A DNA stretch of 51,911 nucleotides from Flavobacteriales bacterium (GCA_027491075.1 JAIXWX010000030.1:1-51911), one strand, 5' to 3'; positions 7,415-16,585 are shown, numbered from the stretch's first letter. Numbers and translations are program-made. Notes: generated by a model from the letters alone, not told the origin.

Positions 7415-9337
7415 ATGGCAGAAGAACAAAGAAGAAGTCAATCACCCGTTGATCCTAAGAAAGGAATGAATTTTTACTGGATTTACGCTTTGATTGCTAC
7501 CATTCTCATTGGAATGTTTCTATTCAATAGCGGTAGCGATGGGAAGGCAACGGATTACTATAAGTTTAAGCAATACGCGGAAAAGGGTTTTATCGAAAAA
7601 TTGGAATATGATGGTGTGAAAGCGATCATCTATTTGAATAAAACAGGAAAAGATAGCTTGGCTACACTTCTTCCTCCGCAAGGATTCCAGGGATTTTCAA
7701 AAAGCGCTGATCTCTGGTTCAATATACCTCCTGGTGAGGATTATATCAAAGAAATAAATTCTTATGGAGAGTCTAAAGGCTTTACAGTTGCCTATTTACC
7801 ACCCAATGAAGCAGCACAGAGTCTAATCTACTGGATTATTGCCATTGGAATCATGATTGTTGCTTGGGTATTCATCATGAGAAGAGTTGGTGGCGGTGGT
7901 GGACCAGGAGGTCAGATCTTCAATATCGGTAAGTCAAAGGCCCAACTTTTTGAGAAAGGAAAAGGCACACAAATCACTTTTAATGATGTGGCTGGATTAG
8001 AGGGAGCCAAGCAAGAAGTCCAAGAAATTGTTGACTTTCTTAAGCATCCTAAAAAATATACGGAGTTAGGCGCGAAAATTCCCAAAGGTGCTCTTTTGGT
8101 TGGTCCTCCGGGAACAGGGAAGACAATGCTTGCGAAGGCAGTTGCAGGAGAAGCACAAGTCCCTTTCTTCTCTCTCTCAGGTTCTGATTTCGTTGAAATG
8201 TTTGTGGGAGTAGGAGCCAGCAGGGTACGAGATTTATTCAGACAAGCGAAGGAAAAAGCTCCTGCAATTATCTTTATCGATGAAATTGATGCCATTGGAA
8301 GAGCCCGCAGCAAGAGTGTGAACTTTGGTAGCAACGATGAAAGAGAAAATACACTCAACCAACTGCTCACGGAAATGGACGGCTTCGGCACCAATAGTGG
8401 AATCATCATTTTGGCAGCAACCAACAGAGCCGATATACTAGACAATGCATTATTGCGCGCTGGACGTTTTGATAGGCAGATCTACGTAGATATGCCAGAC
8501 TTGAATGAGAGAGTTGAGATTTTCAAGGTTCACCTGAAGAATGTGAAAAAAGACGATACCGTGGATGTTGATTTTCTCGCTCGTCAGACTCCTGGGTTCA
8601 GTGGAGCGGACATTGCCAACATTTGCAATGAAGCAGCATTGATTGCTGCTCGGAAAAACAAAGCAACAGTAGGCAGAGAGGATTTTCTCGACGCCGTGGA
8701 TCGTATCATTGGTGGTCTGGAAAAGAAAAATAAAATCATCACTCAAGAGGAAAAGGCCACTATAGCATATCATGAAAGTGGACACGCTATTGTGAGCTGG
8801 TTGTTGGAGCACGCATCCCCATTGGTGAAGGTTACTATTGTACCTCGAGGCAGATCCTTGGGAGCCGCTTGGTACTTGCCTGAAGAGCGTCAGATTACCA
8901 CTACTGAACAAATCTTGGATGAAATGTGCGCTGCATTAGGCGGAAGAGCGGCTGAAGAAGTTGCATTTGGGAAAATTTCTACAGGCGCACTTAGCGATTT
9001 AGAAAAAGTGACGAAGCAGGCTTATGCGATGGTGAGCGTTTATGGTCTCAATAAAAAATTGGGAAATATCAGCTATTATGATAGCAGAGGCGAAAATCAA
9101 TTTACCAAACCGTATAGCGAAGAAACCGCCCGTGTCATTGATGAAGAAGTAGGTAAGATAATCGAGAAAGCTTATGAAAAAGCAAAAGATTTACTTACAA
9201 AGAACAAAGAGAAGTTGGATACACTAGCCCAAAAGCTGCTCGATCGAGAAGTTATATTTAAAGACGACTTGGTAGAGGTATTGGGTGACCGACCTTGGAG
9301 CGAAAGATCTCCTGAAATCAAAGTGAGCGCCTCATAG
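7415..9337 (+). CDS. ftsH: ATP-dependent zinc metalloprotease FtsH
   Basis: Membrane-anchored AAA+ protease that degrades misfolded and regulatory membrane proteins. 640 residues, standard length. Order: a first membrane segment near residues 20-38 ([17 protein letters not shown]), a periplasmic domain, a second segment near 140-156, a Gly-rich linker, the AAA domain with Walker A GPPGTGKT and Walker [12 protein letters not shown], the second region of homology [20 protein letters not shown], then the peptidase zinc site HESGH at residues 453-457 and a third zinc-ligand region SDLEKVT. All catalytic residues are present. The stop codon lies inside the terminator hairpin that ends the rsfS-ftsH unit. 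Confidence 0.97.
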   Translation: MAEEQRRSQSPVDPKKGMNFYWIYALIATILIGMFLFNSGSDGKATDYYKFKQYAEKGFIEKLEYDGVKAIIYLNKTGKDSLATLLPPQGFQGFSKSADLWFNIPPGEDYIKEINSYGESKGFTVAYLPPNEAAQSLIYWIIAIGIMIVAWVFIMRRVGGGGGPGGQIFNIGKSKAQLFEKGKGTQITFNDVAGLEGAKQEVQEIVDFLKHPKKYTELGAKIPKGALLVGPPGTGKTMLAKAVAGEAQVPFFSLSGSDFVEMFVGVGASRVRDLFRQAKEKAPAIIFIDEIDAIGRARSKSVNFGSNDERENTLNQLLTEMDGFGTNSGIIILAATNRADILDNALLRAGRFDRQIYVDMPDLNERVEIFKVHLKNVKKDDTVDVDFLARQTPGFSGADIANICNEAALIAARKNKATVGREDFLDAVDRIIGGLEKKNKIITQEEKATIAYHESGHAIVSWLLEHASPLVKVTIVPRGRSLGAAWYLPEERQITTTEQILDEMCAALGGRAAEEVAFGKISTGALSDLEKVTKQAYAMVSVYGLNKKLGNISYYDSRGENQFTKPYSEETARVIDEEVGKIIEKAYEKAKDLLTKNKEKLDTLAQKLLDREVIFKDDLVEVLGDRPWSERSPEIKVSAS

Positions 9338-9348
9338 GCGCTCTTTTG
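9325..9348 (+). terminator. intrinsic terminator overlapping the end of ftsH
   Basis: GAGCGCC (9325-9331), five-base loop, GGCGCTC (9337-9343), then TTTTG. The 7-bp stem is perfect and includes the last codons of ftsH; the TAG stop is in the loop and the base of the right arm. The next promoter begins 12-13 bases further on. Confidence 0.75.
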
Positions 9349-9360
9349 TTTTCTTTATCG

Positions 9361-9368
9361 TAAGTTTG
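9361..9368 (+). promoter_or_regulatory. -7 box of cdsA-psd-cinA
   Basis: TAAGTTTG, a perfect TAnnTTTG, 19 bases before the TTG start of cdsA and immediately after the ftsH terminator. No convincing -33 at the right distance. Confidence 0.5.
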
Positions 9369-9387
9369 CGCCCGATAAATTATTGCT

Positions 9388-10206
9388 TTGAATAACCTCA
9401 CTATAAGAGCCATCGCAGGAACTTTCTTTTCTGCCATCGTTGTAGGTGCTGCTATCTGTGGAGCGTGGGCTCTTGGTGCCCTGTTTTTTTTCTTTGCAAT
9501 GGTAGGACTGGTCGAGTTTTATCAAATGGTTTCTAGAGATTCGGCAGAAAAACCCAGAACTCCCTTCGGGTATATCTTGGGCGTAGGTCTTTACGTGATG
9601 GTCATGTTCTACGCAATGGATATCATTGAAGCATGGACTTTTTGGTTACTCTCTCCTGTAGTCATTTTATTATACTCCATGGAGCTGTATCACTTGGACA
9701 AAAGAGCAGTAGATCATGTGGCCACCACTGTCATTGGTCTTATCTACGTCGTCGTTCCATTTGCCATGATCAATGAACTTGCTTTCACCAATGGAAAGTT
9801 TGAATGGGAATTGCCAATTGGTTTTTTCATCATTCTATGGCTCAATGATTCTGGAGCCTATTTTACAGGAAAGTTCTTAGGCCGCACAAAGCTCTACGAA
9901 AAGGTTTCTCCCAATAAAACATGGGAAGGACTTGCTGGCGGTATTGCATTCGCCATCGCTGCTGGATTTCTTTGGAGCAAGTATTCTTTTTCATTGGATC
10001 AAACACAGTGGATAACTGTTGCCGCGATTATTGCCGTATTCGCAAACATCGGTGATCTGTTTGAATCTCATTTGAAAAGAAGCTATGGCGTTAAAGATTC
10101 AGGAACAATCATCCCAGGACACGGTGGTGTTTTGGACCGATTTGATGGATTACTTTTCGCTCTCCCATTAGTGATCTTTTACTTAAATTTTATACAACGT
10201 ACATGA
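9388..10206 (+). CDS. cdsA: phosphatidate cytidylyltransferase
   Basis: Inner-membrane enzyme making CDP-diacylglycerol from phosphatidate and CTP, the branch point of phospholipid synthesis. 272 residues with about seven or eight hydrophobic segments. The family signature is complete near the C-terminus: SHLKRSYGVKDSGTIIPGHG followed directly by GVLDRFDG. The start is TTG (MNNLTIRAIAG); there is no in-frame ATG between the promoter and the first membrane segment. The last four bases, ATGA, overlap the start of psd, so the two lipid enzymes are translationally coupled. Confidence 0.93.
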   Translation: MNNLTIRAIAGTFFSAIVVGAAICGAWALGALFFFFAMVGLVEFYQMVSRDSAEKPRTPFGYILGVGLYVMVMFYAMDIIEAWTFWLLSPVVILLYSMELYHLDKRAVDHVATTVIGLIYVVVPFAMINELAFTNGKFEWELPIGFFIILWLNDSGAYFTGKFLGRTKLYEKVSPNKTWEGLAGGIAFAIAAGFLWSKYSFSLDQTQWITVAAIIAVFANIGDLFESHLKRSYGVKDSGTIIPGHGGVLDRFDGLLFALPLVIFYLNFIQRT

Positions 10207-10862
10207 CAATTCACAAAGAGGGTTATAAAATCATTGCTGTTACATTTCTCAGCCTCTTAACCCTGAACATTATCCTTTATTCTCTTACCGAAATAGCTTT
10301 GTTGAGATTAGGCTTTTCTATTGTTTCATTGGTGTTCTTTTATTTGGTGCTTCAATTCTTTCGTTTGCCAAAGCGCATTAATACTTCACATCCAGAAGAG
10401 TTGGTAGCTCCCTGCGATGGAAAAGTAGTGGTGATTGAAGAAGTTGAAGAACCAGAGTATTTTAAGGACAAACGCATTCAGGTTTCTATTTTCATGTCGC
10501 CGTTAAACGTTCATGCCAATTGGGTTCCATGTGAAGGAGAGGTGAAGTATGTGAAGTATCACCAAGGGCTGTATCTTGTTGCATGGCATCCAAAATCGAG
10601 TACGGAAAATGAACGAACTACGGTGGTGATACAAAGAAAAACAGGACAAGAGGTGTTGCTGCGTCAGATTGCTGGTGCCGTTGCTCGCCGAATAGTATAC
10701 TACGTCAAGCCAAATCAACAGGTGAACAGAAACGAGCAATTTGGGTTTATCAAGTTCGGCAGCCGCGTGGATTTATTTTTTCCTTTGGGAACAGAAATCG
10801 TTTGTAAAATAGGCGATATCACCAAGGGAAATGAAACGCTTATAGCACGCTGGTCGAAGTAG
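10203..10862 (+). CDS. psd: phosphatidylserine decarboxylase proenzyme (short form)
   Basis: Converts phosphatidylserine to phosphatidylethanolamine. 219 residues, the short archaeal/Bacteroidota type with two membrane segments near the N-terminus. The self-cleavage site is IKFGSRVDLFFP: Ser187 would become the pyruvoyl group after cleavage at Gly-Ser. Other conserved parts are ELVAPCDGKVVVIEE and VSIFMSPLNVHANWVP. It overlaps cdsA by ATGA and is followed by cinA after three bases. Phosphatidylserine synthase is not in this window. Confidence 0.92.
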   Translation: MTIHKEGYKIIAVTFLSLLTLNIILYSLTEIALLRLGFSIVSLVFFYLVLQFFRLPKRINTSHPEELVAPCDGKVVVIEEVEEPEYFKDKRIQVSIFMSPLNVHANWVPCEGEVKYVKYHQGLYLVAWHPKSSTENERTTVVIQRKTGQEVLLRQIAGAVARRIVYYVKPNQQVNRNEQFGFIKFGSRVDLFFPLGTEIVCKIGDITKGNETLIARWSK

Positions 10863-10865
10863 ATA

Positions 10866-12107
10866 ATGATTTTTGCAGAGATAATTAGTATCGGCGATGA
10901 GTTGCTCATCGGCCAAACTATAAATACCAATGCCGCATGGATGGGACAGTTGCTCAATGCCAGTGGCGTAAAGGTTGCTCGTGCGTCTTCTATTGCTGAT
11001 CATCAAAATGCGATTACCGAAGCCGTAAGTGATGCTTCACAAAGAGCTTCACTGGTCTTGCTAACTGGAGGCTTGGGTCCAACAAAAGATGATATCACCA
11101 AGAAGACCCTTTGCGATTATTTCGGAAGTCAGTTGGTCATAGATCAAGCTTCATTGGATCGTATTACTGAGTTTTTCGAAAGAAGAGGACTCCCTATGCT
11201 GGAGGTAAATCGTCAGCAAGCTTTGGTTCCTGACAATTGTACGGTTTTGCATAACTTGAAAGGCACTGCCAATGGGATGTGGTTTGAGAAAGATGGAGTG
11301 GTGGTTGTATCTATGCCAGGTGTTCCTTATGAAATGGAATACTTGATGACAGAAGAGGTAATGCCAAGAGTAGCAAAGCGTTTTCAACTTCCATCTATTA
11401 TTCATAGAACGATTCTTACCGCCGGAGTTGGAGAGAGCTTTCTTGCTGAGAAAATAAAGGATTGGGAAGATTGCCTCGCAGGAGATCAAATACATCTTGC
11501 TTATTTGCCGTCTCCAGGAATGGTAAAACTTCGAATGAGCTCCTATGGAAGCGGTTCGGAAGAAGAACAAAAAGCGAGAATAGCCGCAAGAGAAAAGGAA
11601 TTATTAAACATTATTGGTGGTTACGTATTCGGTTTTGAAAAGGATTCTATGTCATCGGTTGTCGCGAAATTGCTTCGTGAGAATAACCTAACACTCTCCG
11701 GTGCGGAGTCTTGCACGGGAGGGATGATCGCTCATCTCATCACATCCGAACAAGGTAGTAGTGATTTTTATAGAGGAAGTATGGTGAGTTATTCGATAGA
11801 CGCTAAGCTAAGAGTGCTCGGATTGAACGAATCTCTACTTGAAGAAAAAACCGTTTACAGCGAGGAAGTGGCAATAGAGATGGCCCAATTGGCAAGGAGT
11901 AGATTTGATACCGATTATGCGTTTGCAACCACAGGCGTGGCCGGTCCAGTGGATGTTGATGGTGTAAAGGTTGGAACTATCTGGGTGGCAATAGCAGGTC
12001 CAAAAGGCGCGAAGTGCCAAATGTTGCGCTTAGGAAATAACCGAGATAGAAACATTCTAATGGCCTCCAATGCCGCGCTAAATCTCATTAGAAAAGATTT
12101 TTTCTAA
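10866..12107 (+). CDS. cinA: CinA-family nicotinamide-nucleotide amidase
   Basis: 413 residues with both CinA parts: an N-terminal MoCF-like domain (AEIISIGDELLIGQTINTNA, LLTGGLGPTKDDITK, VVSMPGVPYEMEYLM) and a C-terminal amidase domain (SGAESCTGGMIAHLITSEQG, TTGVAGPVDVDG). The C-terminal domain deamidates nicotinamide mononucleotide in pyridine-nucleotide salvage; the N-terminal domain of related proteins has ADP-ribose pyrophosphatase activity. The competence-induced name is historic. Only three bases separate it from psd, so it is the third gene of the cdsA operon. Confidence 0.93.
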   Translation: MIFAEIISIGDELLIGQTINTNAAWMGQLLNASGVKVARASSIADHQNAITEAVSDASQRASLVLLTGGLGPTKDDITKKTLCDYFGSQLVIDQASLDRITEFFERRGLPMLEVNRQQALVPDNCTVLHNLKGTANGMWFEKDGVVVVSMPGVPYEMEYLMTEEVMPRVAKRFQLPSIIHRTILTAGVGESFLAEKIKDWEDCLAGDQIHLAYLPSPGMVKLRMSSYGSGSEEEQKARIAAREKELLNIIGGYVFGFEKDSMSSVVAKLLRENNLTLSGAESCTGGMIAHLITSEQGSSDFYRGSMVSYSIDAKLRVLGLNESLLEEKTVYSEEVAIEMAQLARSRFDTDYAFATTGVAGPVDVDGVKVGTIWVAIAGPKGAKCQMLRLGNNRDRNILMASNAALNLIRKDFF

Positions 12108-12179
12108 GAATTTAGTTCTACTTTGAGAAAAATGTTGTTTATTTGCAGCCCCAATTTACAGGGTTAAAACCTTAAAGAA

Positions 12180-12416
12180 ATGGCACGTATTTGCGAAATA
12201 ACAGGAAAAAAGACCATCACAGGAAACCATGTTTCCCACTCAAATATTAAAACCCGCCGTAAGTTTTATCCAAACTTGCAGTTCAAGCGCTTTTGGTTGG
12301 AACAGGAGAACCGTTGGGTAGAATTAAGAGTTACTCCAAAAGGAATGAAAACGATCAACAAAATTGGTCTTGCTGAGGCATTGAAGCGTGCAAAGGCCAA
12401 TGGTTTTGTAGATTGA
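12180..12416 (+). CDS. rpmB: 50S ribosomal protein L28 (bL28)
   Basis: 78 residues, the length usual for Bacteroidota bL28. Recognisable throughout: [57 protein letters not shown] sequence (12138-12145), one mismatch from the -7 consensus, lies 34 bases upstream and may be its promoter. In many Flavobacteriales rpmG and a DUF4295 gene follow directly; here a terminator follows instead. Confidence 0.95.
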   Translation: MARICEITGKKTITGNHVSHSNIKTRRKFYPNLQFKRFWLEQENRWVELRVTPKGMKTINKIGLAEALKRAKANGFVD

Positions 12417-12445
12417 TTTAAATAGAATTTTATAGGGTTTAAACA

Positions 12446-12484
12446 TTAAAAAACGCCGTCCTTTGTTGAGGAGGGCGTTTTTTG
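12446..12484 (+). terminator. terminator after rpmB
   Basis: ACGCCgTCC, loop, GGAgGGCGT with A-run before and seven T after; the stem has one internal mismatch. The flanking A and T runs make it usable from both directions. Confidence 0.85.
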
Positions 12485-12557
12485 TGTAATTAACTCACAC
12501 AATATCAGCTAACTACACTAAACCAAATCGGTTTATCTATTTATGGGTCTCATTGCT

Positions 12558-12565
12558 TATATTTG
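12558..12565 (+). promoter_or_regulatory. -7 box of secDF
   Basis: TATATTTG, a perfect TAnnTTTG, 38 bases before the secDF ATG; a leader of about 33 bases is predicted. Confidence 0.55.
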
Positions 12566-12603
12566 CGCCCCTAAAAAGGAAACCTTTCCAAATTAATTGA
12601 TTC

Positions 12604-15600
12604 ATGCAAAATAGATCATTTACCTGGATTTTTGTCATTCTGCTCACCCTCGCGGTGGCCTACCAACTTTCATTTGGTTGGGTAGCAAGAAGCTTTGAGA
12701 AAAAGGCACATCAATGGGCAGTAGACTCGATCGCTCAAACAGAGTTACAAGGAGCTTCGGCCGACTCAGCCATTTTCGCATTGGAGAAGAAGATTCTTCG
12801 CGATAGCTCGGAGGCTAAAGCTTATCCTCTTCTCGGTCATAGCTACTCTTATCTGAAGCAAAACGAGTTGGCGCTTGGTCTCGACTTGAAGGGAGGGATG
12901 TCGGTAACACTAGAAGTGTCCATACCGGATATGATTATCGCATTGAGTGACTACAATCAGAATCCAACTTTCATCAAGGCTATCGCTGATGCGAAAGAAG
13001 CACAGAAATCATCTAGTGATGATTACATATCCCTTTTTGAAAAGGCTTGGAACAATCAGAATAGTGGCATCGAGCTATGGAGAATTTTTAACAATCTTGA
13101 AACTCAAGACAAATTCCCTGCGAAAATGTCTGATAGCGATGTAATAAAGACGCTCCGTCAAGAGGCTGAGATTGCTATCAACAACACGGAGAACATCATT
13201 AGAAAGCGTATTGACCAATTCGGGGTAACTCAACCAAACGTTCAAAAGCAATCGTTGACTGGACGCATTTTGGTAGAACTTCCTGGTATTGATGATAGAG
13301 AGCGTGTTCGAAAGAATCTAAAATCTACAGCAAACCTGGAGTTTTGGGATACCTACTTCAATACTGAAACCTTTGGTTCGCTCTCTGTCGCTAATGAGAA
13401 ACTTGGTAAACGCTTGGCGCCACAGTTCTTTTCTACAGACTCTTTGCGAGCAGAGAAGGACAGCCTCATGATGGCTGCTTTAAAGGATACGACCTTAACG
13501 CCCGTACAACAAGATTCTATCAGAAACTACTATGCTGATAACACTGTAAAGCCTGATAGCCTTCTATCAAGAGAAGAGTTGCGCAAGAAGAACCCATTGT
13601 TTGCATTGATCAATCCAAATATGCCTACAGGTTCTAATATGGTAGGTATTGCAGCAGTTTCTGATACAGCAGCAATCAATAGATTGCTTTCAATGAAGGA
13701 GGCTAGAGAATCCTTACCACAGGATCTACGACTTCTTTGGGGGGCAAAGACGGATCAAAATGCAGCTACGCTTTATGCCATTAAGGATGTATCTCAGCGC
13801 GGTAAAGCACCCATTGATGGAAAATCCATCGTTGATGCTCGCCAAGATTTCGATCCTATCACGGGAGAAGTGACGGTGGAAATGCGCATGGATAGCGAAA
13901 CGGGTACTCCAATTTGGAGAGAAATGACCAAGAAAAATGCGGCAGACCGCAACCGCCCGATTGCAATCGTGATGGACAACTTGGTTTACTCCGCTCCAGC
14001 GGTGAATTCTGAAATCCCAAATGGTAGCTCGGTAATTACTTTTGGAAAAGGGGAGACAAGAGAGAAATCAATTCAAGAAGCGAAGGATCTTGCTGGCTTG
14101 CTAAAGGCCGGTTCACTTCCAGCCCCAGCAAAAATTATTGATGAAGTAACAGTAGGACCTTCTCTAGGTGAGAAGAATATCAAGGCGGGTTTGATGTCTT
14201 TCATTATCGCCTTTGTAGTTATTCTCCTGTACATGATATTCTACTATGCATGGGCTGGTTGGGCTGCTAATGTAGCATTGATCGCTAACCTGTTCTTTTT
14301 GATTGGCGCATTGGTATCGCTCCATGGAGCGCTTACTCTGCCAGGTATTGCAGGTATTGTACTTACCATGGGTATGGCGGTGGATGCGAACGTATTGATT
14401 TACGAACGTGTAAAAGAAGAATTACGCTCTGGTAAGAACATCAATGCTGCGATGAAAGATGGTTTCTTAAAAGCCATTTCTGCAATCATCGACGGTAACG
14501 CAACAACTTTGATAACGGGTATTGTACTTTTCATGGTGGGATCGGGTCCGATTAAAGGATTTGCTACAACCTTGATCATAGGTATCTTCACCACGCTATT
14601 CACAGCAATAATTATCTCACGTTTGATTTTGTATCGTCGTTTGGATAAGAAGAAGCCAATTACGTTTTACAGCAATATCACTAAGAACTGGTTTACTAAA
14701 ATCAATTACGATTTTGTTGGTAAGAGAAAGATCTATTATGCAGTGAGTATTGTTATTGTAGCCGCCGGTATCACTTCTTGGGTGACAAGAGGGTTCAACC
14801 TCGGTGTTGACTTTATCGGTGGAACTTCTTACAAGGTTGAATTTGTGGAGAATGTAGATGCAGATGCCATTCGAGGAGCACTCGAATCAGCTTTGATCAA
14901 TGATAATGGATCGAAAGCATCAGCTTCTGTTCAAAGCATTGGAACAAGCGGTAAAGAGTACAAGGTAACTACAAACTACCTTATCGATAGCACAGACCCG
15001 AATGCGGACGAGTTGGTAACAGCAAAAGTGAAAGATGCACTTTCTTCTGTGAGTAAAGACTTCAACATGGACTCTTCCTACAAAGTGGATGCTACCATGA
15101 GTGACGACTTCAGAAGAGAGGCCACTTGGGCTGGTATCATCGCCTTGGTGTTGGTGGGTATCTACATCTTTATTCGATTCCAAAAGTGGGATTTTGCACT
15201 CGGCGCTTCGGTGGCATTGTTCCATGACGCGTTGGTCGTAATAGCCGCATTTACTTTGTTGAATGGCGTACTACCTTTTAGTTTGGAAGTAAACCAAAAC
15301 TTTATCGGAGCCATACTCACCATCATCGGTTATTCGATCAATGACACTGTGGTTATTTTCGACCGAATCCGTGAATATCTAAGAAGCAATCGTGGTGAAA
15401 AATTGGATATCACCATCAACAAAGCTCTCAATAGTACCTTGGGCCGCTCGATCAATACTTCGATGACGGTATTGCTTACTTTGGTCGTCATGTTCATATT
15501 CGGAAGTGATGATATCAAAGGTTTCTGTTTTGCAATGATTGTGGGGGTGGTTTCAGGGGTGTATTCAACGTTGTTCATTGCAACACCAATTGTTGTAGAT

Positions 15601-15663
15601 ATGCGAAAGCTATCGGGTTCAGATAAGACAACAGATGAAAAAGCTTCTGTTGCTACTGCCTAA
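12604..15663 (+). CDS. secDF: protein translocase subunit SecDF (fused)
   Basis: Proton-driven accessory of the Sec translocon that pulls exported proteins into the periplasm. 1019 residues with SecD and SecF in one chain, as is usual in Bacteroidota. SecD part: N-terminal membrane segment (residues 8-26), LGLDLKGGMSVTLEV, the periplasmic NIIRKRIDQFGV and a five-segment membrane block with TLPGIAGIVLTMGMAVDANV. SecF part: a segment starting near residue 710, FNLGVDFIGGTSYKVEF, and a second membrane block with AILTIIGYSINDTVVIFDRI. The periplasmic P1 head (roughly residues 230-400) carries Bacteroidota-type insertions. Monocistronic, between two terminators. Confidence 0.96.
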   Translation: MQNRSFTWIFVILLTLAVAYQLSFGWVARSFEKKAHQWAVDSIAQTELQGASADSAIFALEKKILRDSSEAKAYPLLGHSYSYLKQNELALGLDLKGGMSVTLEVSIPDMIIALSDYNQNPTFIKAIADAKEAQKSSSDDYISLFEKAWNNQNSGIELWRIFNNLETQDKFPAKMSDSDVIKTLRQEAEIAINNTENIIRKRIDQFGVTQPNVQKQSLTGRILVELPGIDDRERVRKNLKSTANLEFWDTYFNTETFGSLSVANEKLGKRLAPQFFSTDSLRAEKDSLMMAALKDTTLTPVQQDSIRNYYADNTVKPDSLLSREELRKKNPLFALINPNMPTGSNMVGIAAVSDTAAINRLLSMKEARESLPQDLRLLWGAKTDQNAATLYAIKDVSQRGKAPIDGKSIVDARQDFDPITGEVTVEMRMDSETGTPIWREMTKKNAADRNRPIAIVMDNLVYSAPAVNSEIPNGSSVITFGKGETREKSIQEAKDLAGLLKAGSLPAPAKIIDEVTVGPSLGEKNIKAGLMSFIIAFVVILLYMIFYYAWAGWAANVALIANLFFLIGALVSLHGALTLPGIAGIVLTMGMAVDANVLIYERVKEELRSGKNINAAMKDGFLKAISAIIDGNATTLITGIVLFMVGSGPIKGFATTLIIGIFTTLFTAIIISRLILYRRLDKKKPITFYSNITKNWFTKINYDFVGKRKIYYAVSIVIVAAGITSWVTRGFNLGVDFIGGTSYKVEFVENVDADAIRGALESALINDNGSKASASVQSIGTSGKEYKVTTNYLIDSTDPNADELVTAKVKDALSSVSKDFNMDSSYKVDATMSDDFRREATWAGIIALVLVGIYIFIRFQKWDFALGASVALFHDALVVIAAFTLLNGVLPFSLEVNQNFIGAILTIIGYSINDTVVIFDRIREYLRSNRGEKLDITINKALNSTLGRSINTSMTVLLTLVVMFIFGSDDIKGFCFAMIVGVVSGVYSTLFIATPIVVDMRKLSGSDKTTDEKASVATA

Positions 15664-15683
15664 GCTTGGATAATAAATGACTT

Positions 15684-15713
15684 AATCCCGGAACTCGTTC
15701 CGGGATTTTTTTT
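15684..15713 (+). terminator. terminator after secDF
   Basis: AATCCCGGAA, loop CTCG, TTCCGGGATT followed by a run of T: a perfect 10-bp stem, the best hairpin in this part of the window. It ends only five bases before the -7 box of the tatA-like gene. Confidence 0.92.
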
Positions 15714-15717
15714 GAAC

Positions 15718-15725
15718 TACTTTTG
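15718..15725 (+). promoter_or_regulatory. -7 box of tatA-like gene; predicts leaderless mRNA
   Basis: TACTTTTG matches TAnnTTTG perfectly and is followed by TCTC and the ATG at 15730. With the start point normally a few bases after this box, the transcript would begin at or next to the start codon. It also rules out a TTG start at 15712. Confidence 0.55.
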
Positions 15726-15729
15726 TCTC

Positions 15730-16053
15730 ATGTCAGCCAGTGAAATCATTCTCATTTTGTTTGTATACCTTATGCTTTTTGGGGCAAAGGGTGTACCTGC
15801 TTTGGCGCAAACGTTGGGAAAAGCAGTATATCAATTCAGAAATGCCGCGAAAGATGTGCAGAATGAGATCATGTCTGGCGCCAATGAAATAAAAAAACAA
15901 ACCGAGGTTCGGCTCGATCAATTCGATGTGATGGCAGATGAAGATCACAATTACAACCAGAATGTTTCTATTCCCAGAAACAAACCAGTAACTCCTAAGG
16001 AAGAAAGTACTTCTCCAAGCCCCAAAAATGAAGAGAGTAGTGATCCACAGTAA
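15730..16053 (+). CDS. TatA/TatB-like twin-arginine translocase subunit
   Basis: 107 residues: one N-terminal hydrophobic segment (SASEIILILFVYLMLFGAKG), the hinge GVPALAQTLGKAVYQFRNAAKDV forming an amphipathic helix, then a charged Pro/Ser-rich tail. This is the TatA/B (MttA/Hcf106) plan. The FGAKGVPALA hinge resembles the TatA FGPKKLPELA consensus, but A and B types cannot be told apart here. No tatC is nearby in the window. The gene starts within five bases of its -7 box, and its last 26 bases overlap the alkB-like gene. Confidence 0.85.
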   Translation: MSASEIILILFVYLMLFGAKGVPALAQTLGKAVYQFRNAAKDVQNEIMSGANEIKKQTEVRLDQFDVMADEDHNYNQNVSIPRNKPVTPKEESTSPSPKNEESSDPQ

Positions 16054-16585
16054 TGGAGACCAGCAGCTGATTTACTTCCCTGATTTTTTTGAGAAAAGCG
16101 CGTTACAAGATTTAATCACATCGCTTAATTGGAAAAATAATAAGATACAGGTTTTTGGGAAGATCTATGATGAGCCTAGATGCACTGCTTGGTATGGTGA
16201 GCCTTATAAGTATTCAAGCATTGAATGGCCTGCACAAAAGTTAACGCCTCTTCTTCAAAGCATTCAGCGTCAAGTGGAGAATCATGCTGAATTTACTTTT
16301 AATTCTGTATTGGCCAATTGGTATCGAAATGGACAGGACAGCATGGGTTGGCATATTGATAATGAGCCAGAAATGGATCAAACGTGCATCGCGTCTGTCA
16401 CATTTGGACAAAAGAGAAAGATGTGTTTCAGATCGAAGAAAACCAAAGAGAAAATAGAGATTGAACTTTTAGATCGTTCGTTATTACTTATGTTGAATTT
16501 TCAATCGGATTGGCAACACGCTATTCCAAAGTCACGCAGGACCATGACAGATAGGATCAATCTTACCTATCGAAGAATTATTTAG
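16028..16585 (+). CDS. AlkB-like 2-oxoglutarate/Fe(II) dioxygenase
   Basis: 185 residues, the size of the small AlkB-type dioxygenases that oxidatively demethylate alkylated bases. The iron and cosubstrate site is visible: H109-x-D111 in MGWHIDNE, distal H164 in QHAIPKS, and the arginines of DRINLTYRRII that hold 2-oxoglutarate and substrate. The substrate-side NSVLANWYRNGQDSMGWH is typical of the AlkB group related to human ALKBH2/3. The ATG lies 26 bases inside the tatA-like gene in another frame, so the two are cotranscribed and perhaps coupled. The end overlaps the convergent DUF922-like gene by eight bases. DNA versus RNA substrate is unknown. Confidence 0.88.
   Translation: MKRVVIHSNGDQQLIYFPDFFEKSALQDLITSLNWKNNKIQVFGKIYDEPRCTAWYGEPYKYSSIEWPAQKLTPLLQSIQRQVENHAEFTFNSVLANWYRNGQDSMGWHIDNEPEMDQTCIASVTFGQKRKMCFRSKKTKEKIEIELLDRSLLLMLNFQSDWQHAIPKSRRTMTDRINLTYRRII

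Noticed and set aside
7912-8911. Long minus-strand open frames antisense to ftsH
   Set aside because: They are shadows of a highly conserved gene in another frame, with no family resemblance or start signals.
15712-15729. TTG start for the tatA-like gene
   Set aside because: It overlaps the end of the secDF terminator and the gene's own -7 box; the ATG at 15730 starts the membrane segment properly.
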